Made by a program: the position numbers and the translations under genes. A stretch of DNA of 36,857 bases. Source: an uncultured Lachnospiraceae bacterium (lineage in GTDB: Bacteria > Bacillota > Clostridia > Lachnospirales > Lachnospiraceae). Positions within the stretch are counted from its first letter, which is position 1, and each line of letters opens with the position of its first letter. A model generated the notes under the pieces. It worked only from the letters and a program-made list of their open reading frames with translations, had not been told where the DNA came from and did no database searches. The DNA is taken from the NCBI GenBank assembly GCA_900314255.1, contig OMUP01000123.1, positions 1 to 36,857 on the forward strand, given 5' to 3'. Below, one piece after another: positions 23,376-30,925 of the stretch.

Positions 23376-24530
23376 TCAGGCCCAGAGATTGCGGTACATC
23401 TGCTCGATGTCTTCCTTCGTGATATCACGCATTGTGTTCTGCGGAGAACCAGAATCCAGCGCATCCGAAGCCATCTTCGGAATCTGTGCGAAGAACTCGT
23501 CGCGGTTCACGCCGTACTGCTCGAGTGTCGGTGTATTCAGCTCATCAACAATGCCGCAGACAGCTGCCAGGAACTTCTCAGAAGCCGTCTTGTCATCATC
23601 CTCTGCTGACGCCACGCCGATTGTGCGTCCCAGGATGGCAAATCTGTCATACGCGCCCGGAAGAGCAAACTTGAAGCACTCCTTCAGAAGCATTGCGTTG
23701 CTGAGGCCATGTGCTATGTGGAAGATTGCGCCGATCGGACGGCTCATGCCGTGGATCAGGGTAACGGATGAGTTGTTGAAGCTGATGCCGGCTTCCAGAG
23801 CTGCGATAGACATCTGAACTCTGGCATCTTCATCCTTGCCATTCTTGTAAGCCTTCGGCAGATATGTGAAAATTCTCTTCACAGCAGACAGGGCAAATGT
23901 ATCCGAAAGCGGCTGTGCCTTTCTGGATGTGAAAGCTTCTGTGCAGTGGCACAGAGCATCCAGTCCGGTGTGAGCGGTAACACCTGCCGGTGCCGTCATT
24001 GTGAACTGCGGGTCAATAATCGCGAGAGTGGACATCAGGCATGCGCCCTTCAGCAGCATCTTGACCTGCTTCTGTGTATTGTTGATGATCGTGAACTGTG
24101 TTGCCTCAGAACCGGTTCCGGCTGTCGTCGGGATCGCTACAAGCGGCGGCATCTTTACATCGATGACCTTGCCCATGTAATCGTCGATGCTTCCGCCATT
24201 TTCCACAAGTGATCCGATCGCCTTCATGGAGTCCATCGGGCTGCCGCCGCCGAGGCCGATCAGGAAATCGCACTTCTCTGCCTTGTACTTCTCAAGGCCT
24301 GCCGCAATCATGGTGTCAGTCGGCTCGCCGGTGATATCCGAATAAATCGCGTAGTCAACCCCCTCGTCCTTCAGAGCTGCCTCAACCTTGCCGCAGTTGC
24401 CGAGCTTGACCATCATCGGGTCCGTTACGATCAGAGCTTTCCTGCCGAAGCCCGGAAACTTTGCCTTTGCAAGGTCCAGAGCACCGCTGCCGTTGATAAT
24501 CTGTCCAGGTACAATAAATTCTCTTGCCAT
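23376..24530 (-). CDS. Iron-containing alcohol dehydrogenase of the inositol operon
   Basis: A 384-residue group III alcohol dehydrogenase with NAD(P) loop GGGSPMDSMK (94-103), IPTTAGTGSEAT (133-144) and iron ligands Asp191, His195, His260 and His274. It sits between iolB and the IolJ-type aldolase, with a GAGGAGA RBS. The aldolase releases malonate semialdehyde, and no iolA (malonate semialdehyde dehydrogenase) is present here. The likely role is therefore reduction of malonate semialdehyde to 3-hydroxypropionate, giving NAD+ back during fermentation. That is inferred from gene order; the family is certain, the substrate is not. Confidence 0.9.
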   Translation of the reverse strand: MAREFIVPGQIINGSGALDLAKAKFPGFGRKALIVTDPMMVKLGNCGKVEAALKDEGVDYAIYSDITGEPTDTMIAAGLEKYKAEKCDFLIGLGGGSPMDSMKAIGSLVENGGSIDDYMGKVIDVKMPPLVAIPTTAGTGSEATQFTIINNTQKQVKMLLKGACLMSTLAIIDPQFTMTAPAGVTAHTGLDALCHCTEAFTSRKAQPLSDTFALSAVKRIFTYLPKAYKNGKDEDARVQMSIAALEAGISFNNSSVTLIHGMSRPIGAIFHIAHGLSNAMLLKECFKFALPGAYDRFAILGRTIGVASAEDDDKTASEKFLAAVCGIVDELNTPTLEQYGVNRDEFFAQIPKMASDALDSGSPQNTMRDITKEDIEQMYRNLWA

Positions 24531-24563
24531 TGTCTGTCTCCTCTGTGGTTAAGCCACACGTCT

Positions 24564-25352
24564 TCAGTCAAACTTCGCGTCATTCATCCAGAGATACCGG
24601 TCGTCCTCAAAGCGGCTCGTCTGCAGCCACGGATTGTCCGGAAGATGACGGATCATCCAGCAGGTGTACATCTGGAAACCCGGCGCCGCCGACTGCGGAT
24701 GAAGCTGCCCGCCCGGGATCGCCGAAAAGCTGTTGTCAACGCTCTTGAATACCTGATCGCCTACGAAGCTTGCGCCGAATCCTTCCGGACGGTCAAACTT
24801 GAAATAATAGCACTCCGGCTGCGGATGTCTGTGCGGCAGATATCCCGACCAGTTGCCGCGGTCATTGAGCACCTCGCCGAGAACCATGTTGCTCTCCGGG
24901 CAGATGTCCTTGTCAAAGATCGTGTTCACGCGGCGCTTCGCTGTGTTGCCGTACTTGCCGACAGCCGACCACTTCCACGGAGCATCCTCCGGCTTGTAAA
25001 GCTTTGCGGCAAACTTCGTGTCATTCTTCGTGCGCTGTACAAGAATCTGAGAATCCGCCAGTGCTTTCACGGCAAATGCACTTCCCGTCGCAACATGCAG
25101 TGCCCACGGGCCTTCGGTGAATACATCCTTGCGGGATGCTTCCTGCGTCGTCCCGTCCCAGGAAAACTCTACTCTTCCGGAAAGAAGCAGCGCAGCCGCT
25201 TCCTCGCCGTCAGTCGTGAAATTTCTTGTCTCTCCGGACTTCATGCGATAGACACGGATGTCCATCATCATGTCCGAATAGTCATTCGTATATGTTGTGA
25301 GAATTTCCTCACCATTCGCATCAAACTGCGGATAGCCGAATACCTTGCTCAT
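24564..25352 (-). CDS. iolB: 5-deoxy-glucuronate isomerase
   Basis: A 262-residue bicupin isomerase converting 5-deoxy-D-glucuronate to 2-deoxy-5-keto-D-gluconate. The family metal-site block LPHRHPQPECYYFKF lies near residues 178-192, and the C-terminal MYTCWMIRHLPDNPW block is also typical. The ATG at 25352 was chosen because AAAGGAG is 7 bases upstream; an ATG 27 bases further up lacks an RBS. It lies downstream of iolD, separated by a large structured repeat, and 33 bases before the iron alcohol dehydrogenase. Confidence 0.94.
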   Translation of the reverse strand: MSKVFGYPQFDANGEEILTTYTNDYSDMMMDIRVYRMKSGETRNFTTDGEEAAALLLSGRVEFSWDGTTQEASRKDVFTEGPWALHVATGSAFAVKALADSQILVQRTKNDTKFAAKLYKPEDAPWKWSAVGKYGNTAKRRVNTIFDKDICPESNMVLGEVLNDRGNWSGYLPHRHPQPECYYFKFDRPEGFGASFVGDQVFKSVDNSFSAIPGGQLHPQSAAPGFQMYTCWMIRHLPDNPWLQTSRFEDDRYLWMNDAKFD

Positions 25353-25370
25353 ACGAAAATCTCCTTTCTT

Positions 25371-25422
25371 TCTTCGCATTCCGGCGCTGCCGCGCCTCCA
25401 TGCTCAGATCTGTTGTCGTGCC
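25371..25422. repeat. Extra copy of one hairpin arm of the iolD-iolB palindrome
   Basis: This 52-base segment is nearly identical to 25491-25541 (second hairpin of the adjacent nested palindrome). Both begin TCTTCGCATTCCGGCGC and end CAGATCTGTTGTCGTGCC; only the hairpin loop (TGCC versus TTC) and one base differ. It ends 19 bases before the iolB start on the minus strand, just upstream of its RBS. Confidence 0.85.
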
Positions 25423-25433
25423 TTACCATCCAA

Positions 25434-25608
25434 GTGATAAGTCCACGCGGCGCTTCTCTGCCTTCGGCAGCTCCCGCGCCGCTCAACAGATCTTCGCATT
25501 CCGGCGCTTCGCGCCTGCATGCTCAGATCTGTTGTCGTGCCTGGAGCCCGGCCAGATTGGCCTGCAAGCAGTCCATCTGGCCGTCTGCTCCGGCACTGGA
25601 CTTATCAC
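25434..25608. repeat. Nested palindromic structured element, copy A
   Basis: An outer stem GTGATAAGTCC (25434-25444) / GGACTTATCAC (25598-25608), perfect over 11 bases, encloses three hairpins. Hairpin 1 is GCGGCGC (25447-25453) / GCGCCGC (25476-25482) with inner CTGCC-ttc-GGCAG. Hairpin 2 is CAACAGATCT (25484-25493) / AGATCTGTTG (25525-25534) with inner GGCGC-ttc-GCGCC. Hairpin 3 is GGAGC/GCTCC (25543-25547, 25587-25591) with GGCCAGAT/ATCTGGCC (25550-25557, 25575-25582) and core CTGC-aa-GCAG. It fills the iolD-iolB gap and ends 5 bases from the iolD stop. No coding capacity. A second, diverged copy is at 36702-36817. Confidence 0.88.
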
Positions 25609-25613
25609 ATCCA

Positions 25614-27545
25614 TCAATACTTTCTTGCCTGGTCGCGATGTTCTTTGACGTCTTCTGCGGCTTCGCGGACACTTTCTTTTTCCGATGTCATTGCGATTCC
25701 GACGTTCCACCATGCATCATACCCGTCGGTCATGGTCTTCGGGATGATTTTCAGGTCAAACAGGCACGCAACCGTCTGCTTCTTGGAATCTTCAAGGGCA
25801 TCTTTCAATTCCTTCACGCTGCGGCAGGTGTAGGTCTTCATGCCATATGCCTGGCCGATCAGTGCGTAGTTGGTTCTCACGAGATCGCCGTCCGGCTTCT
25901 TGCCTGTGAAGTAGCGGAACTCTGTTGCAAGAGAGCCGACGCCGTGCGTCATCTCCAGATTGTTGATGCAGCCGAAACCGCAGTTATCAAATACCAGGAT
26001 GTTGGTCTTGACCTGATCCTGCATGATCGCGCCCAGCTCGGAGTTGAGCATCTGGAAGCCGGAGTCGCCGATCACGGTGTACTCTTCATGATCCGGATCC
26101 GCCAGCTTTACGCCCAGCGAAGCGCCGATCTCATACCCCATGCAGGAATAAGCGTACTCAACATGATAGCCGCCTCTTCTGTCCGTTCTCCACAGACGCT
26201 GCATGTCGCTCGGAAGCGAACCGCCGGCCGTGATCATCGTGGCATCCTTGTCGATCACCTGATTCAGCGTTGCGATCGCAGCGGTCTGCGTCAGGGTCGT
26301 GTCGAACTTCTTGACAAATTCCGGAATCGTCCGCGGATCTCTCGGCTTGATTTCCGGCTCGAAGTCATCGCCCGTGTAAACGATCGAAGCGAGACGGTCA
26401 TATTCCTTGTCCCAGTCTGCTCTTGCCTTGGCAATTGCATCGCCCCACTGTGAATCATAGCTCTTTGCGCGCAAATTCTCAGCGAGCTTTTCAACCGTTG
26501 CCTTTGCGTCGCCGACAGCCTTTGTCGCATCATACTTATAGGCATGATAGCGGCTGTAGTTGATCGTCACGAACTTCACATCCGGGTTGCGGAACAGCCA
26601 CTTGGAGCTTGTCGTGAAATCAGAGAGACGGGAGCCGACAGCAATGATACAGTCAGCCTTCTGTGCAAGGCGGTTTGATGCAGACGTACCGGTTACACCG
26701 ATACCGCCCATGTTGTACGGATGGCTTGAGATGCAGGCTGACTTTCCTCCCTGTGTCTCGCCGTACGGAATGTGGAACTCCTCCGCGAACTTCTCAACCG
26801 TCTCACCGGCCTCGGAGAAACGCACGCCGCCGCCGACAATCATCATCGGGTTCTTGGAAGCGGCGATAACCTCTGCGATATCCTCGACCTCTTCCGGAAC
26901 AGCAGCCGGACGATTGATACGATGCACTCTCTTGCGGAAGAAATATTCCGGATAGTCATAGCACTCGCCCTCGACATCCTGCGGAAGCGCGATGCAAACA
27001 GCGCCGCAGTCAGCCGGATCGGTGAGCACGCGCATTGCGTTTACAAGAGCCGGCATAACCTGCTCCGGTCTCTGAATGCGGTCCCAGTACTTGCAGACCG
27101 GCTTGAATGCGTCATTTGTCGTCACAGCAAGGCTGTATGTCTGCTCAAGCTGCTGCAGAACCGGGTCCGGCTGGCGGGACGCGAATGTGTCGCCCGGGAA
27201 TACCAGAAGCGGAAGGTTGTTGGCCGTGGCAGTCGCGCAGCCGGTCACCATGTTTGCTGCACCCGGTCCGATCGACGAGGAGCACGCGATGATCTTCCTG
27301 CGGTTATTCTGCTTGGCAAATGCTGTCGCAGCATGGCACATACCCTGCTCATTGCGTCCCTGGAACACTTTAAGCTGTCCCGGGTTTGTGTCAAGTGCTT
27401 CGCCCAGTCCCAGAGCAATGCCGTGTCCGAAGATGGTGAAAAAGCCTTCAACAAACTTTGTCTCCACGCCGTCGTAGCTTACATACTGATTGTCGAGGAA
27501 CTTGACAATCGCCTGAGCGGTTGAAAGATGATATCTCTTTTCCAT
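25614..27545 (-). CDS. iolD: 3D-(3,5/4)-trihydroxycyclohexane-1,2-dione hydrolase
   Basis: A 643-residue thiamine-diphosphate enzyme that opens the inositol-derived diketone ring to 5-deoxy-glucuronate. The ThDP-activating glutamate is Glu66 in GRNEQGMCHAA; the cofactor-binding block GDSGFQMLNSEL...NCGFGCIN lies near 490-525; GPGAANMVTG is typical of the ThDP superfamily. The length matches IolD. It starts 27 bases after iolC with GAAAGG upstream. The stop is only 5 bases from the outer arm of the nested palindrome. Confidence 0.96.
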   Translation of the reverse strand: MEKRYHLSTAQAIVKFLDNQYVSYDGVETKFVEGFFTIFGHGIALGLGEALDTNPGQLKVFQGRNEQGMCHAATAFAKQNNRRKIIACSSSIGPGAANMVTGCATATANNLPLLVFPGDTFASRQPDPVLQQLEQTYSLAVTTNDAFKPVCKYWDRIQRPEQVMPALVNAMRVLTDPADCGAVCIALPQDVEGECYDYPEYFFRKRVHRINRPAAVPEEVEDIAEVIAASKNPMMIVGGGVRFSEAGETVEKFAEEFHIPYGETQGGKSACISSHPYNMGGIGVTGTSASNRLAQKADCIIAVGSRLSDFTTSSKWLFRNPDVKFVTINYSRYHAYKYDATKAVGDAKATVEKLAENLRAKSYDSQWGDAIAKARADWDKEYDRLASIVYTGDDFEPEIKPRDPRTIPEFVKKFDTTLTQTAAIATLNQVIDKDATMITAGGSLPSDMQRLWRTDRRGGYHVEYAYSCMGYEIGASLGVKLADPDHEEYTVIGDSGFQMLNSELGAIMQDQVKTNILVFDNCGFGCINNLEMTHGVGSLATEFRYFTGKKPDGDLVRTNYALIGQAYGMKTYTCRSVKELKDALEDSKKQTVACLFDLKIIPKTMTDGYDAWWNVGIAMTSEKESVREAAEDVKEHRDQARKY

Positions 27546-27572
27546 TTGGAATACTCTGCCTTTCTGCTCCGC

Positions 27573-28607
27573 TTATACGCGGGCAACCATTTCTCCGTAG
27601 AGTTTCTTTTCTTCGTCGATGAATTCCTGAACCTGCTTCGAATCCGGAAGAGAATCCGAGCAGTTGTTGCTTCTTACCATCATGGAAGCTTCGGCGCTGC
27701 CGAATTCCAGGCAGTCCTGGATGTCCCAGCCGCAGAACAGGCCATACAGGAAACCGCTGCCGTATCCGTCGCCGCCGCCGAATCCCTTGCGGGCTGTCAC
27801 CGGGAACGGCTTGATGGAGAATTTCTTTCCGTCGCATGTATAAGCAGTCGAGCCCTGCATGCCGTGCTTGATCACGCAGATCTTTGCGTTCTTCTTCTGC
27901 CAGTACTCAGCGGACTCCTCGTCACTCATTCCCTCGCGGATCAGCTTCTCGGTCAGATCGAACTCCTCGCGGGATCCCATGATGATATCAGCCTTGCCGG
28001 CGATCAGTGAGTAATAGATGGAAATCTCATCTGCGTTCTTCCAGTTGTAAGCTCTGTAGTCAATATCAAAGATCAGCTTCGTTCCGACCTTCTCGGCCAG
28101 CATGGCCGCCTTGATGGCCGCTTCTCTTGACGGGCTCTCAGCCAGAGACGTTCCGGAAATCAGAAGTGCCTTGGCTGAAGCAATGTAATCCTCGTCGATG
28201 TCGTCAACCGAAAGCTGAAGGTCCGCGATGTCATTGCGGTACATCAGAATACTGCTCTCCTTCGGGGAAAGCATCTCGGTAAAGGTGAGGCCGAGCTTCT
28301 GACCGCCTGTGCAGCGGGTGATATGAGACGTATCGATTCCTCTCTTGTCAAAATACTCCGTCACGAAATCGCCGAACTGATCATCGGAAACCTTGCCGAT
28401 GAATCCGGCCTTGAGGCCGTGCTTTGTGACGCCGACTGCGATATTGGCCGGTGAACCGCCGACAAATTTCTCAAAATAGTGGACATCCTTGAGAGGCTTG
28501 AAGTCTTCCTTCACTTCATCAGACCACGCCGGATTGAAATCAATGGCAACTCTTCCGAGCAGGATCAGATCAAGCGGTCTGCTCTCATCGAACTCAATGT
28601 ACTTCAT
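27573..28607 (-). CDS. iolC: 5-dehydro-2-deoxygluconokinase
   Basis: A 344-residue PfkB/ribokinase-fold kinase that phosphorylates 2-deoxy-5-keto-D-gluconate at C6. The substrate motif GGSPANIAVG is at 50-59 and the catalytic block GFGGGDGYGSGF at 275-286 with Asp280 as base. The glycine-rich block is GGGD where most members have GAGD. It is the first gene of the iolC-D-B-adh-aldolase operon, with AAGGAG before the ATG and a clear promoter/operator 60-95 bases upstream. Confidence 0.95.
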   Translation of the reverse strand: MKYIEFDESRPLDLILLGRVAIDFNPAWSDEVKEDFKPLKDVHYFEKFVGGSPANIAVGVTKHGLKAGFIGKVSDDQFGDFVTEYFDKRGIDTSHITRCTGGQKLGLTFTEMLSPKESSILMYRNDIADLQLSVDDIDEDYIASAKALLISGTSLAESPSREAAIKAAMLAEKVGTKLIFDIDYRAYNWKNADEISIYYSLIAGKADIIMGSREEFDLTEKLIREGMSDEESAEYWQKKNAKICVIKHGMQGSTAYTCDGKKFSIKPFPVTARKGFGGGDGYGSGFLYGLFCGWDIQDCLEFGSAEASMMVRSNNCSDSLPDSKQVQEFIDEEKKLYGEMVARV

Positions 28608-28642
28608 TTCTGTTCTCCTTCACGTAATTGTCATGTGCATTT

Positions 28643-28702
28643 GCGTGCTTAATCACATCGTTCTATGTAATACATTTTAGCACGCATCGCCTGCGCGTGC
28701 AA
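28643..28702 (-). promoter_or_regulatory. iolC promoter with inverted-repeat operator
   Basis: On the minus strand TTGCAC (28697-28702), a 17-base spacer and TAAAAT (28674-28679) form a near-consensus promoter. GCGTGCTAA overlaps the -10, and TTAAGCACGC lies about 25 bases downstream in the early transcript (28643-28652). Both half-sites and the spacer end ATGCGTGC recur at the iolE promoter, so both units are probably controlled by one repressor. Confidence 0.85.
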
Positions 28703-28721
28703 CAATAAAACCGGCTTATGG

Positions 28722-28766
28722 AAAAACCGCACAGAACAGAGGAAATCCTCTCTTCCATGCGGTTCT
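28722..28766 (-). terminator. Terminator of iolE-iolG
   Basis: On the minus strand ACCGCA...AGAGG and CCTCT...TGCGGT pair in a long hairpin followed by TTTTT, 18 bases after the iolG stop. It separates the iolE-iolG transcript from the iolC promoter, whose -35 lies 20 bases further on. Confidence 0.88.
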
Positions 28767-28783
28767 TTCAAGCTTAAATCTTT

Positions 28784-29797
28784 TTATGCCTCGATTTCGG
28801 ACATCTTTACAACGCGGTGCTCTTTCAGAGACTTGTTGCAGGCCATAGCCATGAGAACCGGCTTGAGACCATCGTATACATTCAGCTCGGTATCCGTGTC
28901 ATTCTCGATGGCATTGACGAAGCTGATGATCTCCTGAGCATATGCATCCATGTATCTCTCGAGGAAGAAGTGAAGCGGAACCTCGCCGGTCACGCCGTTC
29001 TCATTGGAGATGACGCAGGTGGAAGCTGCATCGTTCGCAGTTGCTGCCATGCCCTTGGAGCCGAATACTTCAGCTCTCTGATCATAGCCGTAAACTGCCT
29101 TGCGGGAGTTGTCAATCGTGGCAATGGCGCCATTTTCCATCTTCATGGTGATGACTGCCGTATCGATGTCGCCTGCCTCACCGATCGCCGGATCAACAAG
29201 AACAGCGCCCTCGACAAATACCTCGACCGGATCGCAGCCTGCCAAGTAGCGGACCATATCGAAATCATGAATGGTCATATCCATGAACATGCCGCCGGAA
29301 ACGGCTACATATGCCGGTGACGGCGGCTCCGGATCGCGGCTCGTGATGCGGATGATGTGCTCCTCGCCGACCTTGCCTGCATCGATGGCAGCGCGAACGG
29401 CGCGGAAGTTGTGATCAAAGCGGCGGTTGAAGCCGACCTGGTACTTCACTGGGTTCTTCTTCAGAGCCTCGATTACTTCCTTGATCTTCGCAACATCGTG
29501 GTCAATCGGCTTCTCGCAGAAAACATGCTTTCCGGCTGCAATCGCCTCAAGAGAGATCGGGGAATGCGTGTCGGTGGAGGAGCAGATCAGAACAGCATCT
29601 ACGTCCTTGTCGGCAAGAACTTCCTTGTAATTCTTGGTCACGATCTCAACGCCGTGAGCCTTGGCAAATGCTTCCTTCTTCTCATCCATGTACGGATCCG
29701 CAACATACTTGATTCTTGCGTTCGGAACGCGGGTGCTGATGGAAGTCATGTGTACCTGGCCGATACGGCCTGCTCCGATGATTCCTACTGTTACCAT
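28784..29797 (-). CDS. iolG: myo-inositol 2-dehydrogenase
   Basis: A 337-residue Gfo/Idh/MocA-family dehydrogenase oxidising myo-inositol to 2-keto-myo-inositol with NAD+. The Rossmann loop is GIIGAGRIGQVH (5-16). The catalytic residues by family position are Lys97 (CEKPID), Asp173 and His177 (MDMTIHDFDMVRYL). It lies 57 bases after iolE with AAAGGAAA before the ATG and ends at a strong terminator. The length and motifs match IolG; other Gfo/Idh/MocA sugar dehydrogenases are excluded mainly by context. Confidence 0.93.
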   Translation of the reverse strand: MVTVGIIGAGRIGQVHMTSISTRVPNARIKYVADPYMDEKKEAFAKAHGVEIVTKNYKEVLADKDVDAVLICSSTDTHSPISLEAIAAGKHVFCEKPIDHDVAKIKEVIEALKKNPVKYQVGFNRRFDHNFRAVRAAIDAGKVGEEHIIRITSRDPEPPSPAYVAVSGGMFMDMTIHDFDMVRYLAGCDPVEVFVEGAVLVDPAIGEAGDIDTAVITMKMENGAIATIDNSRKAVYGYDQRAEVFGSKGMAATANDAASTCVISNENGVTGEVPLHFFLERYMDAYAQEIISFVNAIENDTDTELNVYDGLKPVLMAMACNKSLKEHRVVKMSEIEA

Positions 29798-29854
29798 TTT
29801 GATTTTCCTTTCTGGTTTGTGATAACAGACGCCGGGCGGTGTCTGTATTTTCTA

Positions 29855-30754
29855 TTAAAGTCCTGTCTTCTCGCCGATGTACTTTCTCGCCTTGATGGCA
29901 TATTCAAGCGGGTTGGCCTTTGCCGGATCCTGCTCAGCCTCGACCAGAAGCCAGCCTTCATAGCCGCCCTCTTCAAGAACCTTGAATACGTCGGTGAAGT
30001 CGTAGTCGCCGTCGCCCGGAACTGTGAAAGTGCCGGCGCGGACACCGTCAAGGAAGCTCATGTCCTTTGCCTTGACCTCTTCAACCATCTTTGTGCGGAC
30101 ATCCTTCAGATGTACGTGCTTGATGCGGTTGATATACTTTTTGCACATCATAACCGGATCAACGCCGCAGTAATAGAAATGGCCGGTATCAAACAGAAGA
30201 TTCATGTACTTCGGGTCGGTCTCATCCATCAGGCGGTCTGTCTCTTCCGCCGTCTGAACAACAGTGCCGAGATGATGATGATATACAAGCGTGATGCCGT
30301 AGTCATCAATGGCAATCTTGCCGAGCTTGTTGAGGCCTGTCGTCAGAGTATGCCACTCATCCTCGTTCATGATGTGCTTGTGGCCGAAGATCGGTGTATT
30401 CAGCTGTCCCTGTACGCTGTAGCTCTGCTCGGATGCGCCGATTCTCTTGGAGCCCACAGCCTTCAGGAATGCGCACTGTGCGCGGAATTCCTTCTCCACC
30501 TCCTCAAACGGCTTTGTGAGCAGAAAGCAGGAGAACCACTGGTTGGCGATCTGCAGTCCGCGCAGATCCAGAGCTTTCTTGAGAACAACCGGATCCTTCG
30601 GATACTTGTTGCCGACTTCACATCCCTGGAAGCCTGCCAGTGCCATCTCGCTCACGCACTGCTCGAATGTATTCTCCGATCCGAGATCCGGCATATCGTC
30701 GTTCGTCCATCCGATCGGCGCAATGCCGAGTTTTACCTTTGACTTGTCAAACAT
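29855..30754 (-). CDS. iolE: Inosose (2-keto-myo-inositol) dehydratase
   Basis: A 299-residue TIM-barrel protein of the xylose-isomerase-like family that dehydrates 2-keto-myo-inositol to the trihydroxycyclohexane dione. Typical blocks are LGIAPIGWTNDDMPDLG near the N terminus, YHHHLGT, LLFDTGHFYYCG with metal-binding Asp/His, and KHVHLKDVR. The ATG at 30754 follows AGGAGG; an upstream in-frame ATG at 30796 has no RBS and lies inside the leader. It is the first gene of the iolE-iolG unit. Confidence 0.95.
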   Translation of the reverse strand: MFDKSKVKLGIAPIGWTNDDMPDLGSENTFEQCVSEMALAGFQGCEVGNKYPKDPVVLKKALDLRGLQIANQWFSCFLLTKPFEEVEKEFRAQCAFLKAVGSKRIGASEQSYSVQGQLNTPIFGHKHIMNEDEWHTLTTGLNKLGKIAIDDYGITLVYHHHLGTVVQTAEETDRLMDETDPKYMNLLFDTGHFYYCGVDPVMMCKKYINRIKHVHLKDVRTKMVEEVKAKDMSFLDGVRAGTFTVPGDGDYDFTDVFKVLEEGGYEGWLLVEAEQDPAKANPLEYAIKARKYIGEKTGL

Positions 30755-30796
30755 AACTGCCTCCTGAAATATCCACACATTTCTGTGTGCTTTCAC

Positions 30797-30845
30797 GTGC
30801 TAATTATCACAGGCTTATATTAGCACGCATCAGGCAGGTGTGCAA
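30797..30845 (-). promoter_or_regulatory. iolE promoter with inverted-repeat operator
   Basis: On the minus strand TTGCAC (30840-30845), exactly 17 bases, then TAATAT (30817-30822). GTGCTAA covers the -10 (30820-30826) and TTAGCAC lies downstream (30797-30803), so a repressor bound there would block initiation. The -35, the end of the spacer (ATGCGTGC) and both half-sites match the iolC promoter, although the half-sites are 30 bases end to end here and 39 at iolC. Confidence 0.87.
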
Positions 30846-30868
30846 CAAAAACCTTCCGACAGCAGAAA

Positions 30869-30906
30869 GTTTCCCCGGGAGCTGTCAGAACAGGTCCCGG
30901 GGAAAC
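30869..30906. terminator. Hairpin after the LacI-type regulator gene
   Basis: GTTTCCCCGGGA (30869-30880) and TCCCGGGGAAAC (30895-30906) pair perfectly over 12 bases, and the loop can extend the stem with CTGT/ACAG. It lies 19 bases after the regulator stop. The following minus-strand bases are CTTTCTG, a weak U-tract, so terminator function is likely but not certain. Confidence 0.65.
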
Positions 30907-30925
30907 TATTTTATGTATCTGCTTG

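Noticed and set aside
25371..25541. Possible short CRISPR-like array from the repeated 52-base segment
   Set aside because: Only two copies, each internally palindromic and part of a larger nested hairpin, with no cas genes.
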